DNA of 64,000 bases. Origin: CBDDIP01 sp965229005. GTDB lineage: Bacteria > Actinomycetota > Acidimicrobiia > Acidimicrobiales > Ilumatobacteraceae. Within the stretch, counting starts at the first letter, position 1, and every line of letters begins with the position of its first letter. The translations under genes and the position numbers were made by a program. Positions 15,128 through 24,215 of this stretch are shown here, piece after piece. The notes beneath the pieces are model-generated. The model had not been told where the DNA came from. It made no database searches and saw only the letters and a program-made list of their open reading frames with translations. The stretch covers positions 1-64,000 of the forward strand of contig CBDDIP010000002.1 of assembly GCA_965229005.1 (NCBI GenBank). Reading direction: 5' to 3'.

Positions 15128-17686
15128 ATGGGTCGTGGCAGCTTGCGCATCTACCTCGGTGCCGCGCCTGGCGTGGGCAAGACGTACCGCATGCTCGGCG
15201 AGGCGGCTCGGCGACACGACCGGGGCACCGACGTCGTCATCGGCATCGTCGAGACGCACGGCCGGGCCCAGACGATCGCTCAGCTGTCCGACCTCGAGCA
15301 GGTGCCGCGACGCGAGCACCAGTACCGCGGCACGACGCTGCTGGAGATGGACACCGACGCGGTGCTGACGCGGCGTCCGCAGGTGCTGCTGGTCGACGAG
15401 CTGGCGCACACCAACGCGCCGGGGTCCCCGCGGCAGAAGCGATGGCAGGACGTCGAGGTGCTGCTCGACGCCGGCATCGACGTCATCGCCACGCTCAACA
15501 TCCAGCACCTCGAGTCGTTGAACGACGTCATCGGCCGGATCACCGGCACCGTGCAGCGCGAGACGGTGCCAGACCAGTTCGTTCGATGCGCCGATCAGAT
15601 CGAGCTCGTCGACATGGCGCCCGAGGCGCTGCGCCGGCGGATGGCCCACGGCAACATCTACCCGCCCGAGCGCATCGACGCGGCGCTGTCGAACTACTTC
15701 CGACCGGGCAACCTCGGCGCGCTGCGCGAGCTGGCGCTGCTGTGGGTGGCCGACCGTGTCGAGGAATCGCTGAGCACCTACCTCAGCGACCACGGGATCA
15801 CGGACGCGTGGGAGACGCGCGAGCGCGTCGTCGTCGGCATCACCGGCGCACCGGGCGGGGACGCATTGATCCGTCGCGCGGCGCGCATCGCCGGACGGCT
15901 CGGCGGTGAGCTGATCGGTGCGCACGTCACGAGCGACGACGGGTTGCACGTCGACGACGAGACGGTGCTCGCACAGCAACGCCAGTTGATCACGGAGCTC
16001 GGCGGCACCGCGCGGGAGGTGGTCGGCGCCGATCGCGCTGCCGCGCTGGTCACCTTTGCTCGGACCGAACGGGCGACGCAGCTCGTGCTCGGGGCCACGC
16101 GGCGCTCGCGGTGGTACGAGCTGACGCACGGCTCGTTCATCGCCACCGTGACGCGCCTGGCCGCCGACGCCGGTTCGGGGGGCATCGACGTGCACGTCAT
16201 CGCAACGGATGCGCCCACGGAGACGTCGCCGCTGCGCGGGCGCGACCGCCCACCGGTGCCGATCGCCGCCTCGCGCATCTCCGCTGCGTGGGCGCTGGCG
16301 TTGATCGGGCTGCCGTTGCTGACCGTCGCCGGCACCGCGCTGCGGGAGCACGTCGAGCTGCCGACGACGCTGCTCGTCTTCCTCACGTGGGTGCTGCTGA
16401 TCGCCGCCGTCGGTGGGCGGCTCGTGGCTGCAATCGCCGCCGTCGAGGCCTCGCTGCTCGTCAACTGGTACTTCGTCGAACCCCGCCACACGTTCACGAT
16501 CGCCCAGCCGGAGAACGTCACCGCGCTCATCGTGTTCGTCGTGGTCGCGTTCGCCGTCGGCTCGTTGGTGGACACCGCCTCGCGTCGTTCGCTGGAGGCT
16601 CGAGTCGCCCGCTTCGAGGCGGAGGCGCTCACGCGCTCGGCAGCCAGCCTGAGCACCGACGCCGAGCCGATGCCGGCGCTGGTGGACGAGGTCCGCTCGA
16701 TCTTCGGTCTGGCTTCGGTGCGGCTGGTGCGAACGCTCGGGACGAGCTCGGAAGCGTTGGCCGAGTCGTTCGCACCAGGGGCGGCGACGGCTGGACATGA
16801 GCTCGTCGTGCCGTTCGGCGTGGTCGCCGGTGACGAGGTAGCACGGTACGAGCTCGAGGTCCGTGGCCGCGCGCTCTCCGACGACGACCAACGGCTGTTG
16901 CGCGTGCTCGCCGATCAGCTCGCCGTGGCCGTCGGCGCGCAGCAGCTGGCGCGGGACGCAGCCGAGGCGTCGGCACTGGCCGAGGTGGATGCGGTGCGGA
17001 CTGGCATGCTGCGTGCGGTGTCGCACGACCTCCGAACCCCACTTGCGTCGATCAAGGCGATGGTCTCCGGGTTGCGCGACGACACGGTGGCGTGGACTCC
17101 CGATCAGACCGCGGAGGCACTGGCCACCATCGACGAAGAGACCGATCGGCTCAACCGCTTGGTCGGCAACCTCCTCGATGCCAGCCGGCTGCAGATCGGC
17201 GCGCTCGCCGTGCGCCTCGAACCGACCGCGATCGGCGACGTCGTGTCCTCGGTGCTGCACGTGCTGGCGCCCGGCTCGAGCGACGTCGCCGTGGACATCG
17301 ATCCGGCGTTGCCGCTGGCGTCGTGCGACCCCGTGCTGCTCGAACGCAGCGTGGCCAACGTCGTGTCCAACGCGCTTCACCATGCGGGCGCCGACGTGCG
17401 GATCAACGCCTCGGTCGTCGGATCGAGCATCCACCTGGCGATCATCGACCGCGGCCCGGGCATCCCCGAGAGCGCGCGCGTGCAGGTGTTGGCGCCGTTC
17501 CAACGGCTCGGCGATCAGCAGACCGTGGACGGCGTCGGGCTCGGGCTGTCCATCGCCCAAGGCTTCGTCGAGGCGATGGGAGGCACGCTCACCCTGGACG
17601 ACACGCCCGGCGGCGGCCTCACGGTCGTCATCACGTTGGGGCTCGCCGACGGGGTGGACGGGGTGGCCGGTCAGGTGGCGCCGTGA
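15128..17686 (+). CDS. kdpD: KdpD histidine kinase (copy 2)
   Basis: An 852-aa paralogue of the kinase at 6798 with the same domain order: Walker A AAPGVGKTYRML, VLLVDELAHTNAPG, universal-stress domain, DUF4118 helices with LLVNWYFVEPRHTFTI, GAF-like region, H-box AVSHDLRTPLASIK, N-box ANVVSNALHHAG and ATP lid GLGLSIAQGF. All kinase residues appear intact. It starts at ATG 15128 (MGRGSLRIYLG, aligned with copy 1). Its stop shares GTGA with the following full-length kdpE, so this pair is the complete two-component system of the locus. Confidence 0.95.
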   Translation: MGRGSLRIYLGAAPGVGKTYRMLGEAARRHDRGTDVVIGIVETHGRAQTIAQLSDLEQVPRREHQYRGTTLLEMDTDAVLTRRPQVLLVDELAHTNAPGSPRQKRWQDVEVLLDAGIDVIATLNIQHLESLNDVIGRITGTVQRETVPDQFVRCADQIELVDMAPEALRRRMAHGNIYPPERIDAALSNYFRPGNLGALRELALLWVADRVEESLSTYLSDHGITDAWETRERVVVGITGAPGGDALIRRAARIAGRLGGELIGAHVTSDDGLHVDDETVLAQQRQLITELGGTAREVVGADRAAALVTFARTERATQLVLGATRRSRWYELTHGSFIATVTRLAADAGSGGIDVHVIATDAPTETSPLRGRDRPPVPIAASRISAAWALALIGLPLLTVAGTALREHVELPTTLLVFLTWVLLIAAVGGRLVAAIAAVEASLLVNWYFVEPRHTFTIAQPENVTALIVFVVVAFAVGSLVDTASRRSLEARVARFEAEALTRSAASLSTDAEPMPALVDEVRSIFGLASVRLVRTLGTSSEALAESFAPGAATAGHELVVPFGVVAGDEVARYELEVRGRALSDDDQRLLRVLADQLAVAVGAQQLARDAAEASALAEVDAVRTGMLRAVSHDLRTPLASIKAMVSGLRDDTVAWTPDQTAEALATIDEETDRLNRLVGNLLDASRLQIGALAVRLEPTAIGDVVSSVLHVLAPGSSDVAVDIDPALPLASCDPVLLERSVANVVSNALHHAGADVRINASVVGSSIHLAIIDRGPGIPESARVQVLAPFQRLGDQQTVDGVGLGLSIAQGFVEAMGGTLTLDDTPGGGLTVVITLGLADGVDGVAGQVAP

Positions 17687-18375
17687 TCCGCATCCTCGTC
17701 GTCGACGACGAGCCGCAGATCCGCCGTGCGTTGAGCCTCAACCTCGGTGCCCGCGGCTACGAGGTGTTCGAGGCCGACACCGGCGAGCACGCGCTCCAGG
17801 CCGTCGCCAACGAGCACCCGGATCTCGTGCTGCTCGACCTCGGTCTGCCGGGGATGGACGGGATCATGGTGATCGAGGCGCTCCGCCCGTGGACGAACGT
17901 GCCGATCATCGTGCTGACGGTGCGCGACGACGAGCGCTCGAAGGTGGAGGCACTCGATGCGGGCGCCGACGACTACATCACCAAACCGTTCGGCATGGCC
18001 GAGCTGATGGCCCGCCTGCGCGCCGCCTTGCGCCGCGGCGGCGAGACCGCAACGGTGCCCGACCCCGTGGTGGACACCGACAGCTTCAGCATCGACCTCG
18101 CCGCGCATCGCGTCTTCGCCGGCCCGCGTGACGAGCGCGAGGAGGTGCGGTTGACGCCGATCGAGTGGTCGATCGTGGAGCACCTCGTACGTCACGCCGA
18201 GCGACTCGTCACGCAACGCCAGCTCGTCACCGCCGTCTGGGACGCCACCTACGACCCCGACCCGAACCTGCTGCGCGTCCACATGGCCCACATCCGCCGC
18301 AAGCTCGAGCTCGACGCCAGCCGGCCCCAGCACTTCCTCACCGACAGCGGCATGGGCTACCGCTTCATGCCGTGA
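17683..18375 (+). CDS. kdpE: KdpE response regulator, full length
   Basis: A 230-aa OmpR-family regulator. The receiver domain (1-120) has DDEPQIRR, VLLDLGLPG and DYITKPFG. The C-terminal winged helix (about 135-230) has LTPIEWSIVEHLVRH, VWDATYDPDPNLLRVHMAHIRR-type recognition and wing sequences, and a GMGYRF end. It should bind the kdp promoter when phosphorylated by KdpD. It starts at GTG 17683 (GTGA overlap with kdpD2), and its own TGA is shared with the next gene's GTG. It is the only kdpE here with a DNA-binding domain. Confidence 0.95.
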   Translation: MIRILVVDDEPQIRRALSLNLGARGYEVFEADTGEHALQAVANEHPDLVLLDLGLPGMDGIMVIEALRPWTNVPIIVLTVRDDERSKVEALDAGADDYITKPFGMAELMARLRAALRRGGETATVPDPVVDTDSFSIDLAAHRVFAGPRDEREEVRLTPIEWSIVEHLVRHAERLVTQRQLVTAVWDATYDPDPNLLRVHMAHIRRKLELDASRPQHFLTDSGMGYRFMP

Positions 18376-19403
18376 TCAAGCCGCCGAGGTTGCAGGCGGG
18401 CGACACGGTTGCCGTGCTGTCGACGTCGTGGGGTGGGCCGCACGTGTTCCCGCACGTCTTCGACGCCGGTGTCGACGCGTTGACGTCGCGCTTCGGGCTG
18501 CGTGTTCGTGAGGGACGCACCACCCGATGGGCACCTGACGCGCTGCGCAACGACCCGCGAGCGCGTGCCGCGGATCTGAACGAGGCGTTCGCCGATCCGT
18601 CGGTGGCGGCGATCTTCTGCAGCATCGGCGGCGAGGACTCGGCGCGCATCCTCCCGTTCCTCGACGCCGACGCGGTGGTCGCCCACCCGAAGATCCTGAT
18701 GGGCTACTCCGATTCGGCGACCCAGCTGACGTGGGCCAACCAGCTCGGCCTGGTGACGTTCAACGGGCCGTCGGTGATGGCCGGCTTCGCCCAGCTGCGC
18801 AACTTCCCCGCCGCCAGCGAGCACGTGCGTGCACTGCTGTTCGATCCGACGGACACGTACCAGTACCGCCCGTACCGCGAGTGGGTCGACACGTACGAGG
18901 AGTGGCGCGTCGAGGACAACGCGACGCGCGTCGGACCGCGACGCGCGCACGACGGTTGGCACTGGCTGCAGACGAGCGGCACGAGGAGCGGCGCGCTGTT
19001 CGGCGGGTGCATCGAGGTGCTCGAGTTCCTGAAGGGCAGTCGTTGGTGGCCGGCAGAGGAGTTCTGGGACGGACGGATCCTGTTCCTGGAGATGTCCGAG
19101 GAACGGCCGACGGTCGAACAGGTCCGCGCCTGGCTGTTCAACTACGGGGTGCAGGGCGTCTTCGATCGCCTCAGCGGCCTGATCTTCGGACGTGCTCGTG
19201 GCTACACCGATGACGAGAAGCGGGCGCTCGACGAGATGATCCTCGACGTGATCGCCGGCCAGTTCCGCGCCCGTCACCTCAACGTCGTGACCAACATGGA
19301 CTTCGGCCACACCGACCCGCAGTGGATCCTCCCGCTCGGCATCCGCGCCGAGCTCAACCCGAGCGCCGGCACGTTCCAACTGCTCGAACCTGCGGTCCGG
19401 TAG
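18372..19403 (+). CDS. S66-family peptidase (LD-carboxypeptidase / MccF-like)
   Basis: A 343-aa protein of peptidase family S66. It starts KPPRLQAGDTVAVLSTSW, has an IFCSIGGEDSARILPFLD block, and has the nucleophile motif MGYSDSATQLTW with the expected Ser. EFWDGRILFLEMSEE and a later GHTDPQWILPLG carry the usual C-terminal Glu and His partners. Family members cleave LD-peptide bonds of murein tripeptides or detoxify microcin C-type compounds; the internal insertions favour the MccF-like branch. GTG 18372 overlaps the kdpE stop (GTGA), an unexpected pairing with the K+ two-component system. Confidence 0.8.
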   Translation: MIKPPRLQAGDTVAVLSTSWGGPHVFPHVFDAGVDALTSRFGLRVREGRTTRWAPDALRNDPRARAADLNEAFADPSVAAIFCSIGGEDSARILPFLDADAVVAHPKILMGYSDSATQLTWANQLGLVTFNGPSVMAGFAQLRNFPAASEHVRALLFDPTDTYQYRPYREWVDTYEEWRVEDNATRVGPRRAHDGWHWLQTSGTRSGALFGGCIEVLEFLKGSRWWPAEEFWDGRILFLEMSEERPTVEQVRAWLFNYGVQGVFDRLSGLIFGRARGYTDDEKRALDEMILDVIAGQFRARHLNVVTNMDFGHTDPQWILPLGIRAELNPSAGTFQLLEPAVR

Positions 19404-19452
19404 CGCCGCCGCCTCAGGGTTCTCTGTCACACCCCGATGGTTGAGTTGTCGT

Positions 19453-20721
19453 ATGGACTCGGCGGAGTTGCTCGATCTCGATGTGGCTGCGATCCGCGCG
19501 GCTGGTCATCAGGACGTCCTCGGTCGTCTCGAGGCGCACTCGCGGATGATCGCCGCGCAGATGGCTGCGGTGATCGCCGACTGCGAGCAGACCGGTGCGT
19601 TCAAGGCCGACGGGTTCCGCTCGATCAACCGGTGGGTCGCCGCAGTCACCAACTGCTCCGAACCCGAGACCCGCCGCAAGGTCCGCCACGCCAAGCTCGT
19701 CTCGAACCTCCCGCACGCAGCCAAGGTGTGGGCCGCCGCCGAGATCGGAACCTGCCAGATCGACGAGATCGCTCGACTCCTCGTGCACCCTCGTGCCGGC
19801 GCACACGTCGCCGACTCCGAGCACCTGCTCGCCGACCAGGCCGCAGTGCTCCGCCACACCGAGTTCCTCACCGCCACCCAACGCTGGCAGTCCTACGCCG
19901 ACCCCGACGGCCACCTCCTCGATCACGAGCACTCCCACGACAAGCGCCGCGTCGACATCCGCGAGGACCCCACCGGGATCCGCTTCGACATCAGCGGCGA
20001 CACCATCACCGCGACCGAGATGCGTCATGTCGTGGACTTCTTCACACGCGCCGAGCGAGCGGCCGACTGGGACCGGGTCGTCGCCGAGCACGGCGACCAA
20101 GCACGCCCAGGGCTGATGCCGCGCACCCTGCGCCAGTGCCGCTATGACGCGCTGCTCCGCATCATCCACCTCGCCGCAGGTGTCGGCGCCAACGGAACAC
20201 CGATCACCGAGCCGTTGGTCAACCTGGTCATCGACGAGCAGACCTTCAACGACGCCGTCCGCCGCATGGCCGGCACCGAACCCGACACCGCCGACCCGAC
20301 CAGCAGCACGACACGTCGCTGCCAGACCATCGACGGGTTGCCGATCGACCCACGACAAGCCGTCGTCGCTGCCATCGAAGGACGCGTCCGCACGGTGATC
20401 ATCGATTCCACCGGCCGCGTCCTGCACCTCGGTCGCACCCGACGCCTGTTCAACAAAGCCACCCGCGAAGCCGTCCTGCTCGCCCAACCACGCTGCGGCT
20501 GGCTCACCTGCCTCGTACGCGCCAGGTTCGCCGAGCTCGACCACCGCCACGACTTCACCCACGGCGGCCTCACCGACATCGAGAACGCCGACCCCCACTG
20601 CGGACACCACCATCGATGGAAGCACCGCCACGGCTACACGGTCACCCGGGACGAGCACGGCAGCCTGCACCTCTGGCGCCCCGACGGCACCGAAGTCGCA
20701 CCACTCCAACTCCCCCACTGA
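19453..20721 (+). CDS. 13E12 repeat / DUF222 HNH-endonuclease family protein
   Basis: A 422-aa protein with the long helical DUF222 region (about 1-310) and a C-terminal HNH-type module (about 345-410: ELDHRHDFTHGG, a central Asn, then CGHHHRWKH). The family is multi-copy in actinobacteria and of unproven function; the HNH end suggests DNA cleavage or repair. The start is ATG 19453 (MDSAELLDL); GTATGG lies just before it. It is an independent unit after the S66 gene and convergent with the hydrolase, with a strong hairpin between them. Confidence 0.85.
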   Translation: MDSAELLDLDVAAIRAAGHQDVLGRLEAHSRMIAAQMAAVIADCEQTGAFKADGFRSINRWVAAVTNCSEPETRRKVRHAKLVSNLPHAAKVWAAAEIGTCQIDEIARLLVHPRAGAHVADSEHLLADQAAVLRHTEFLTATQRWQSYADPDGHLLDHEHSHDKRRVDIREDPTGIRFDISGDTITATEMRHVVDFFTRAERAADWDRVVAEHGDQARPGLMPRTLRQCRYDALLRIIHLAAGVGANGTPITEPLVNLVIDEQTFNDAVRRMAGTEPDTADPTSSTTRRCQTIDGLPIDPRQAVVAAIEGRVRTVIIDSTGRVLHLGRTRRLFNKATREAVLLAQPRCGWLTCLVRARFAELDHRHDFTHGGLTDIENADPHCGHHHRWKHRHGYTVTRDEHGSLHLWRPDGTEVAPLQLPH

Positions 20722-20727
20722 CACGGG

Positions 20728-20751
20728 CGCGCCCGCGAATCAGCGGGCGCG
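20728..20751. terminator. GC-rich hairpin between convergent genes
   Basis: Perfect 9-bp inverted repeat CGCGCCCGC / GCGGGCGCG around a 6-nt loop, placed exactly at the junction of the convergent 13E12 and hydrolase genes. There is no U-tract, as is common for actinobacterial terminators. It could act in both directions and overlaps the last codons of the hydrolase. Confidence 0.55.
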
Positions 20752-21597
20752 GCGGAGTGCCTCGGCGGCGAAGTCGGCCCAGGTGGTCACCCAGCGACCC
20801 CACAGGGCGGGCGGGTAGTCGTGGCCCATGCCGTCGATCTCGACGTACCGGGCGCCGGGAACGAGCTCGGCGGTGCGCCGGCCGCCACTCGGATCGATCA
20901 GGGTGTCGCGGCTGCCGTGCATCACCAGGAACGGGAGATCGACGCGGCGCAACTCCTCGGCGCGAGACCCGTCGCGCCCCACGGCCCAGAACTGACGTGC
21001 CACGCCCGCAGGGCAGAAGCAGCGGTCGTAGGCCGCTTCGGCCCTCGCTCGCACGTCTGCCCCATCGATGATGGACGGGTCGGAGCCGAAGATGGCACTG
21101 CTCGCGATCTGGCCCTCGATGAAGCCCTCGCGTGATCCCGGCGGGGCAGCCGTCAGCGCCGCCATCGCCTCGGGAGAGCTGCGCCCGTACTCGGGCTCAC
21201 CAGTGGTGGACATCACCGACGTGGCCGACAGCAGCCGGTCGGCGTGGTGGATCGCGAGGCGCTGCACGATCATCCCGCCCATCGACAGCCCCATCACGTG
21301 GGCCGCGCCGACGCCAACCGCGTCGAGCACGGCCACCGCATCGGCGGCCATGTCGCGCAACGAGTACTCGAGGCCATCGAGCTTGGTCGACAGGCCGACG
21401 TCGCGGTTGTCGAAGCGGATCACGTGGTAGCCGCGGTCGACGAAGCGCTGGCACCACGGCTCAGCGAAATTGATGCACTGCGAACTGAGCCCGTTGATGA
21501 GCAGCAGCGTCGGGTGATCAGGATCGCCGAAGGTCTCGTAGTAGAGATCCACCTGTCCGTTGTGAGCAAACGCCACGTCAAGTCCCTTCTCGGTCAC
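20740..21597 (-). CDS. Alpha/beta hydrolase
   Basis: A 285-aa cytosolic alpha/beta-hydrolase. It has a nucleophile elbow GLSMGGM (Ser about 105), an acid in VMHGSRDTLIDP, a catalytic His in IDGMGHDYPP, and the oxyanion stretch LLLINGLSSQ near residue 32. It resembles the ester or lactone hydrolases of actinobacteria; the substrate is unknown. GTG 21597 overlaps the purB stop as GTGA, so it is translationally coupled to purine genes without an obvious biochemical reason. Confidence 0.85.
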   Translation of the reverse strand: MTEKGLDVAFAHNGQVDLYYETFGDPDHPTLLLINGLSSQCINFAEPWCQRFVDRGYHVIRFDNRDVGLSTKLDGLEYSLRDMAADAVAVLDAVGVGAAHVMGLSMGGMIVQRLAIHHADRLLSATSVMSTTGEPEYGRSSPEAMAALTAAPPGSREGFIEGQIASSAIFGSDPSIIDGADVRARAEAAYDRCFCPAGVARQFWAVGRDGSRAEELRRVDLPFLVMHGSRDTLIDPSGGRRTAELVPGARYVEIDGMGHDYPPALWGRWVTTWADFAAEALRRAR

Positions 21598-22895
21598 AGC
21601 CCGTCGAGGGCGTCGAACACGGGGGCGATGCGACTGAGGCTGCGACGGAGGTCGAACGCGTCGTCAAGCACCGAAGGTGCAACGGTGACGCGCGGGTCGG
21701 CGTCGAGCAGGGCCCGGAACGACACACGCTCGGCCCAGGCTCGAGCAGCGTTCTCCTGGACGATGCGGTAGGCGTCGTCGCGGGTCAGACCGGCCTGCAC
21801 CAGGGCGAGCAGCACCGGCTGGCTGAAGACGAGACCGAAGCTGGCGTCGAGGTTGATCTGCATGCGGTCGGGGAAGACCTGCAGACCGGACAGCAGGCGC
21901 TGCATCCGGCGCAGCACGTAGTACGCCAGCAGCGACGAGTCCGGCAGCACGATGCGCTCGACCGAGCTGTGCGAGATGTCCCGCTCGTGCCACAGCGCCA
22001 CGTCCTGCATGCCCGCCTGCAGGTTGCCGCGCAGCACGCGCGACAGTCCGCTGATCGTCTCGGCGCTGATCGGGTTGCGCTTGTGCGGCATCGCGCTGGA
22101 GCCCTTCTGCCCCGGCTTGAAGCCCTCCTGCACCTCGCTCACCTCGGTGCGCTGGAGGTGGCGCAGCTCGACGGCGATCATCTCCATCGTCGAGCCGACG
22201 CTGGCGCACGCCCACAGGTACTCGGCGTGGCGATCGCGTGGGATCACCTGCGTCGCGGGAACGGGCGTCAGGCCGACGCGATCGCCGACGAAGCGCTCGA
22301 CCTCCGGGTCGATGTTGCTGTACGTGCCGACCGCGCCACTGAGCTTGCACACCGACACGGCAGCTTTCGCCGCGCGCAGCCGATCACGATCGCGGCCGAC
22401 CTGCAGCGCCCACAGCGCAACCTTGGCGCCGAACGTGGTCGGCTCGGCGTGGATGCCGTGGGTGCGCCCGATCATCACGGTGTCGCGGTGCTGACGGGAC
22501 AGCGCGACGAGCGTGTCGATCAGATCGTCGGCAGCTGCGATCAGCAGCTGTGCCGCGTCGCGCAGCATCCAGCACCACGCCGTGTCGACGACGTCGCTGG
22601 ATGTGAGTCCGTAGTGGATCCACGCGCCGGCCGGTGCCCCGATGGCAGCCTGCACCACGTCGACGAACGCGGCCACGTCGTGATCGGTGACCCGCTCGCG
22701 ATCGGACACCGCACCGACGAACGCGTCGTCGGTGACGGGGGCGCGATCGCGGCACGCCTGCGCGTCGGCCAGCGGGACGATGCCGAGGTTGGCGTGCGCC
22801 TCGGTGGCCAGCAACTCGATCTCGAGGTAGCGGCCGAAGCGCGCCGCGTCGGTGAAGACCGCTTCCATCTCGGGCATCGAGTAGCGGGGGATCAT
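21594..22895 (-). CDS. purB: Adenylosuccinate lyase
   Basis: A 433-aa fumarase/aspartase-superfamily enzyme that cleaves SAICAR and adenylosuccinate, releasing fumarate. The signature loop SSAMPHKRNPISAE (about 260) is intact. The family regions TSSDVVDTAW and GRTHGIHAEPTTFG, which carries the conserved His, are also present. It starts at ATG 22893-22895, 4 nt after the purA stop, forming a purA-purB-hydrolase operon. Confidence 0.96.
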   Translation of the reverse strand: MIPRYSMPEMEAVFTDAARFGRYLEIELLATEAHANLGIVPLADAQACRDRAPVTDDAFVGAVSDRERVTDHDVAAFVDVVQAAIGAPAGAWIHYGLTSSDVVDTAWCWMLRDAAQLLIAAADDLIDTLVALSRQHRDTVMIGRTHGIHAEPTTFGAKVALWALQVGRDRDRLRAAKAAVSVCKLSGAVGTYSNIDPEVERFVGDRVGLTPVPATQVIPRDRHAEYLWACASVGSTMEMIAVELRHLQRTEVSEVQEGFKPGQKGSSAMPHKRNPISAETISGLSRVLRGNLQAGMQDVALWHERDISHSSVERIVLPDSSLLAYYVLRRMQRLLSGLQVFPDRMQINLDASFGLVFSQPVLLALVQAGLTRDDAYRIVQENAARAWAERVSFRALLDADPRVTVAPSVLDDAFDLRRSLSRIAPVFDALDGL

Positions 22896-22899
22896 CGGG

Positions 22900-24123
22900 T
22901 CACTGCCACGTCACGTACGAGTCGCGCTCGGCGCCGGTGCCGACGATGACGACGGGGATGCCGACCTCGCGCTCGACCAGCTCGATGAACGACACCGCCT
23001 CGGCCGGCAAGGCCGACCGCTCGGTGACCGCACTGATGTCGCACAGCCAACCCGGCAGGTGCGCGTACACCGGGCGTCCGTCGGCGTCGTACTCGGTGCA
23101 CACCAGGATCTCGTCGAACGTGTCGAGCACGTCGAGCTTCGTCAGCGCGATCTCGGTGAGCGAGTTCAACCGCACCGCCTTGCGCAGCATCACGCAGTCC
23201 AACCAGCCGCACCGGCGGCGGCGCCCGGTGACCGTGCCGAACTCCTTGCCGATCTCGACCAGCTTGTCGCCGAGCTCGTCGAGCAGCTCGGTGGGGAACG
23301 GACCGGAACCGACGCGGGTGGTGTACGCCTTCGTGATCCCGACGATGCGCGAGAGGTAGCGCGGCCCGATGCCGGTGCCGACGCACGCGCCGCCGGCGGT
23401 CGGGTTCGACGAGGTGACGAACGGATAGGTGCCGTGGTCGAGGTCGAGGAACGTCGCCTGCGCGCCTTCGAGCAGCAGCGCATCGTCGCGGTCCAGCGCC
23501 TCGTGCAACAGGTCGACCGTGTCGACGACGTAGGGCGCCAGACGCTTGCCGAGCGCCTCGAACTGGGCGACCACCGCGTCGACGTCGAGCGGCTCACCGC
23601 CGAGTGCGGCGATCTCGGCGTTGTGCGCAACGGCGCGGTCCTTCACCGTTGCAGCGAACGCCGCCGGGTCGAGCACCTCGCCGGCACGGATCCCCTCGCG
23701 ACGCGCCTTGTCGGCGTAGGCCGGGCCGATGCCCTTCAGGGTCGTGCCGATGCGGGCGTCGCCACGAACGTTCTCGTACAGCGCGTCCAGCGTCTGGTGC
23801 CACGGAAAGATGAGGTGCGCCTGGCTGCTGACCCGCAGCTTGGCGCAGGAGATGTTGCGACTCTCGAGCGTGTCCATCTCCTTGAACAGCGTCGGCAGGT
23901 CGACGACCACGCCGTTGCCGATCACCGGGATGATGTGCGGGTAGAGCACACCACTCGGGATCAGTTGCAGCGCGTAGCGCTCGTCACCCACCACGACGGT
24001 GTGGCCGGCGTTGTGGCCGCCCTGGTAGCGAACGACGTGGGTGTGATCGGCTGCCAGCAGGTCGATGACCTTGGCCTTGCCCTCGTCACCCCACTGGGCT
24101 CCGACGACGACGGTGACAGGCAT
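22900..24123 (-). CDS. purA: Adenylosuccinate synthetase
   Basis: A 407-aa enzyme making adenylosuccinate from IMP, Asp and GTP. It begins VVVGAQWGDEGKAKVID (GTP loop with catalytic Asp), followed by GGHNAGHTVV, the GTTLKGIGPAYADK region, EGAQATFLDLDHGTYPFVTS and GRRRRCGWLD. It is slightly shorter than E. coli PurA (432 aa), within family range. I chose ATG 24121-24123; an in-frame start six codons upstream is less likely. It leads the operon and is divergent from the HisD paralogue. Confidence 0.96.
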   Translation of the reverse strand: MPVTVVVGAQWGDEGKAKVIDLLAADHTHVVRYQGGHNAGHTVVVGDERYALQLIPSGVLYPHIIPVIGNGVVVDLPTLFKEMDTLESRNISCAKLRVSSQAHLIFPWHQTLDALYENVRGDARIGTTLKGIGPAYADKARREGIRAGEVLDPAAFAATVKDRAVAHNAEIAALGGEPLDVDAVVAQFEALGKRLAPYVVDTVDLLHEALDRDDALLLEGAQATFLDLDHGTYPFVTSSNPTAGGACVGTGIGPRYLSRIVGITKAYTTRVGSGPFPTELLDELGDKLVEIGKEFGTVTGRRRRCGWLDCVMLRKAVRLNSLTEIALTKLDVLDTFDEILVCTEYDADGRPVYAHLPGWLCDISAVTERSALPAEAVSFIELVEREVGIPVVIVGTGAERDSYVTWQ

Positions 24124-24215
24124 GGCACGCTCCGGGCGCATGGGCCACTTCCGTGGCGGGATGGAACGTGTCGAGAGCCTATAGCGTCCGGGCGATGGGT
24201 GCCCAGGAGCCGGTG

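Noticed and set aside
14969..17560. Very long reverse-strand open frame opposite kdpD2, and similar ones opposite other genes (for example 1413-2852, 57795-60047, 59921-61570)
   Set aside because: Their predicted proteins are Arg/His/Asp-rich low-complexity translations typical of the antisense of GC-rich coding DNA, with no domain, and real genes with clear motifs occupy the other strand.
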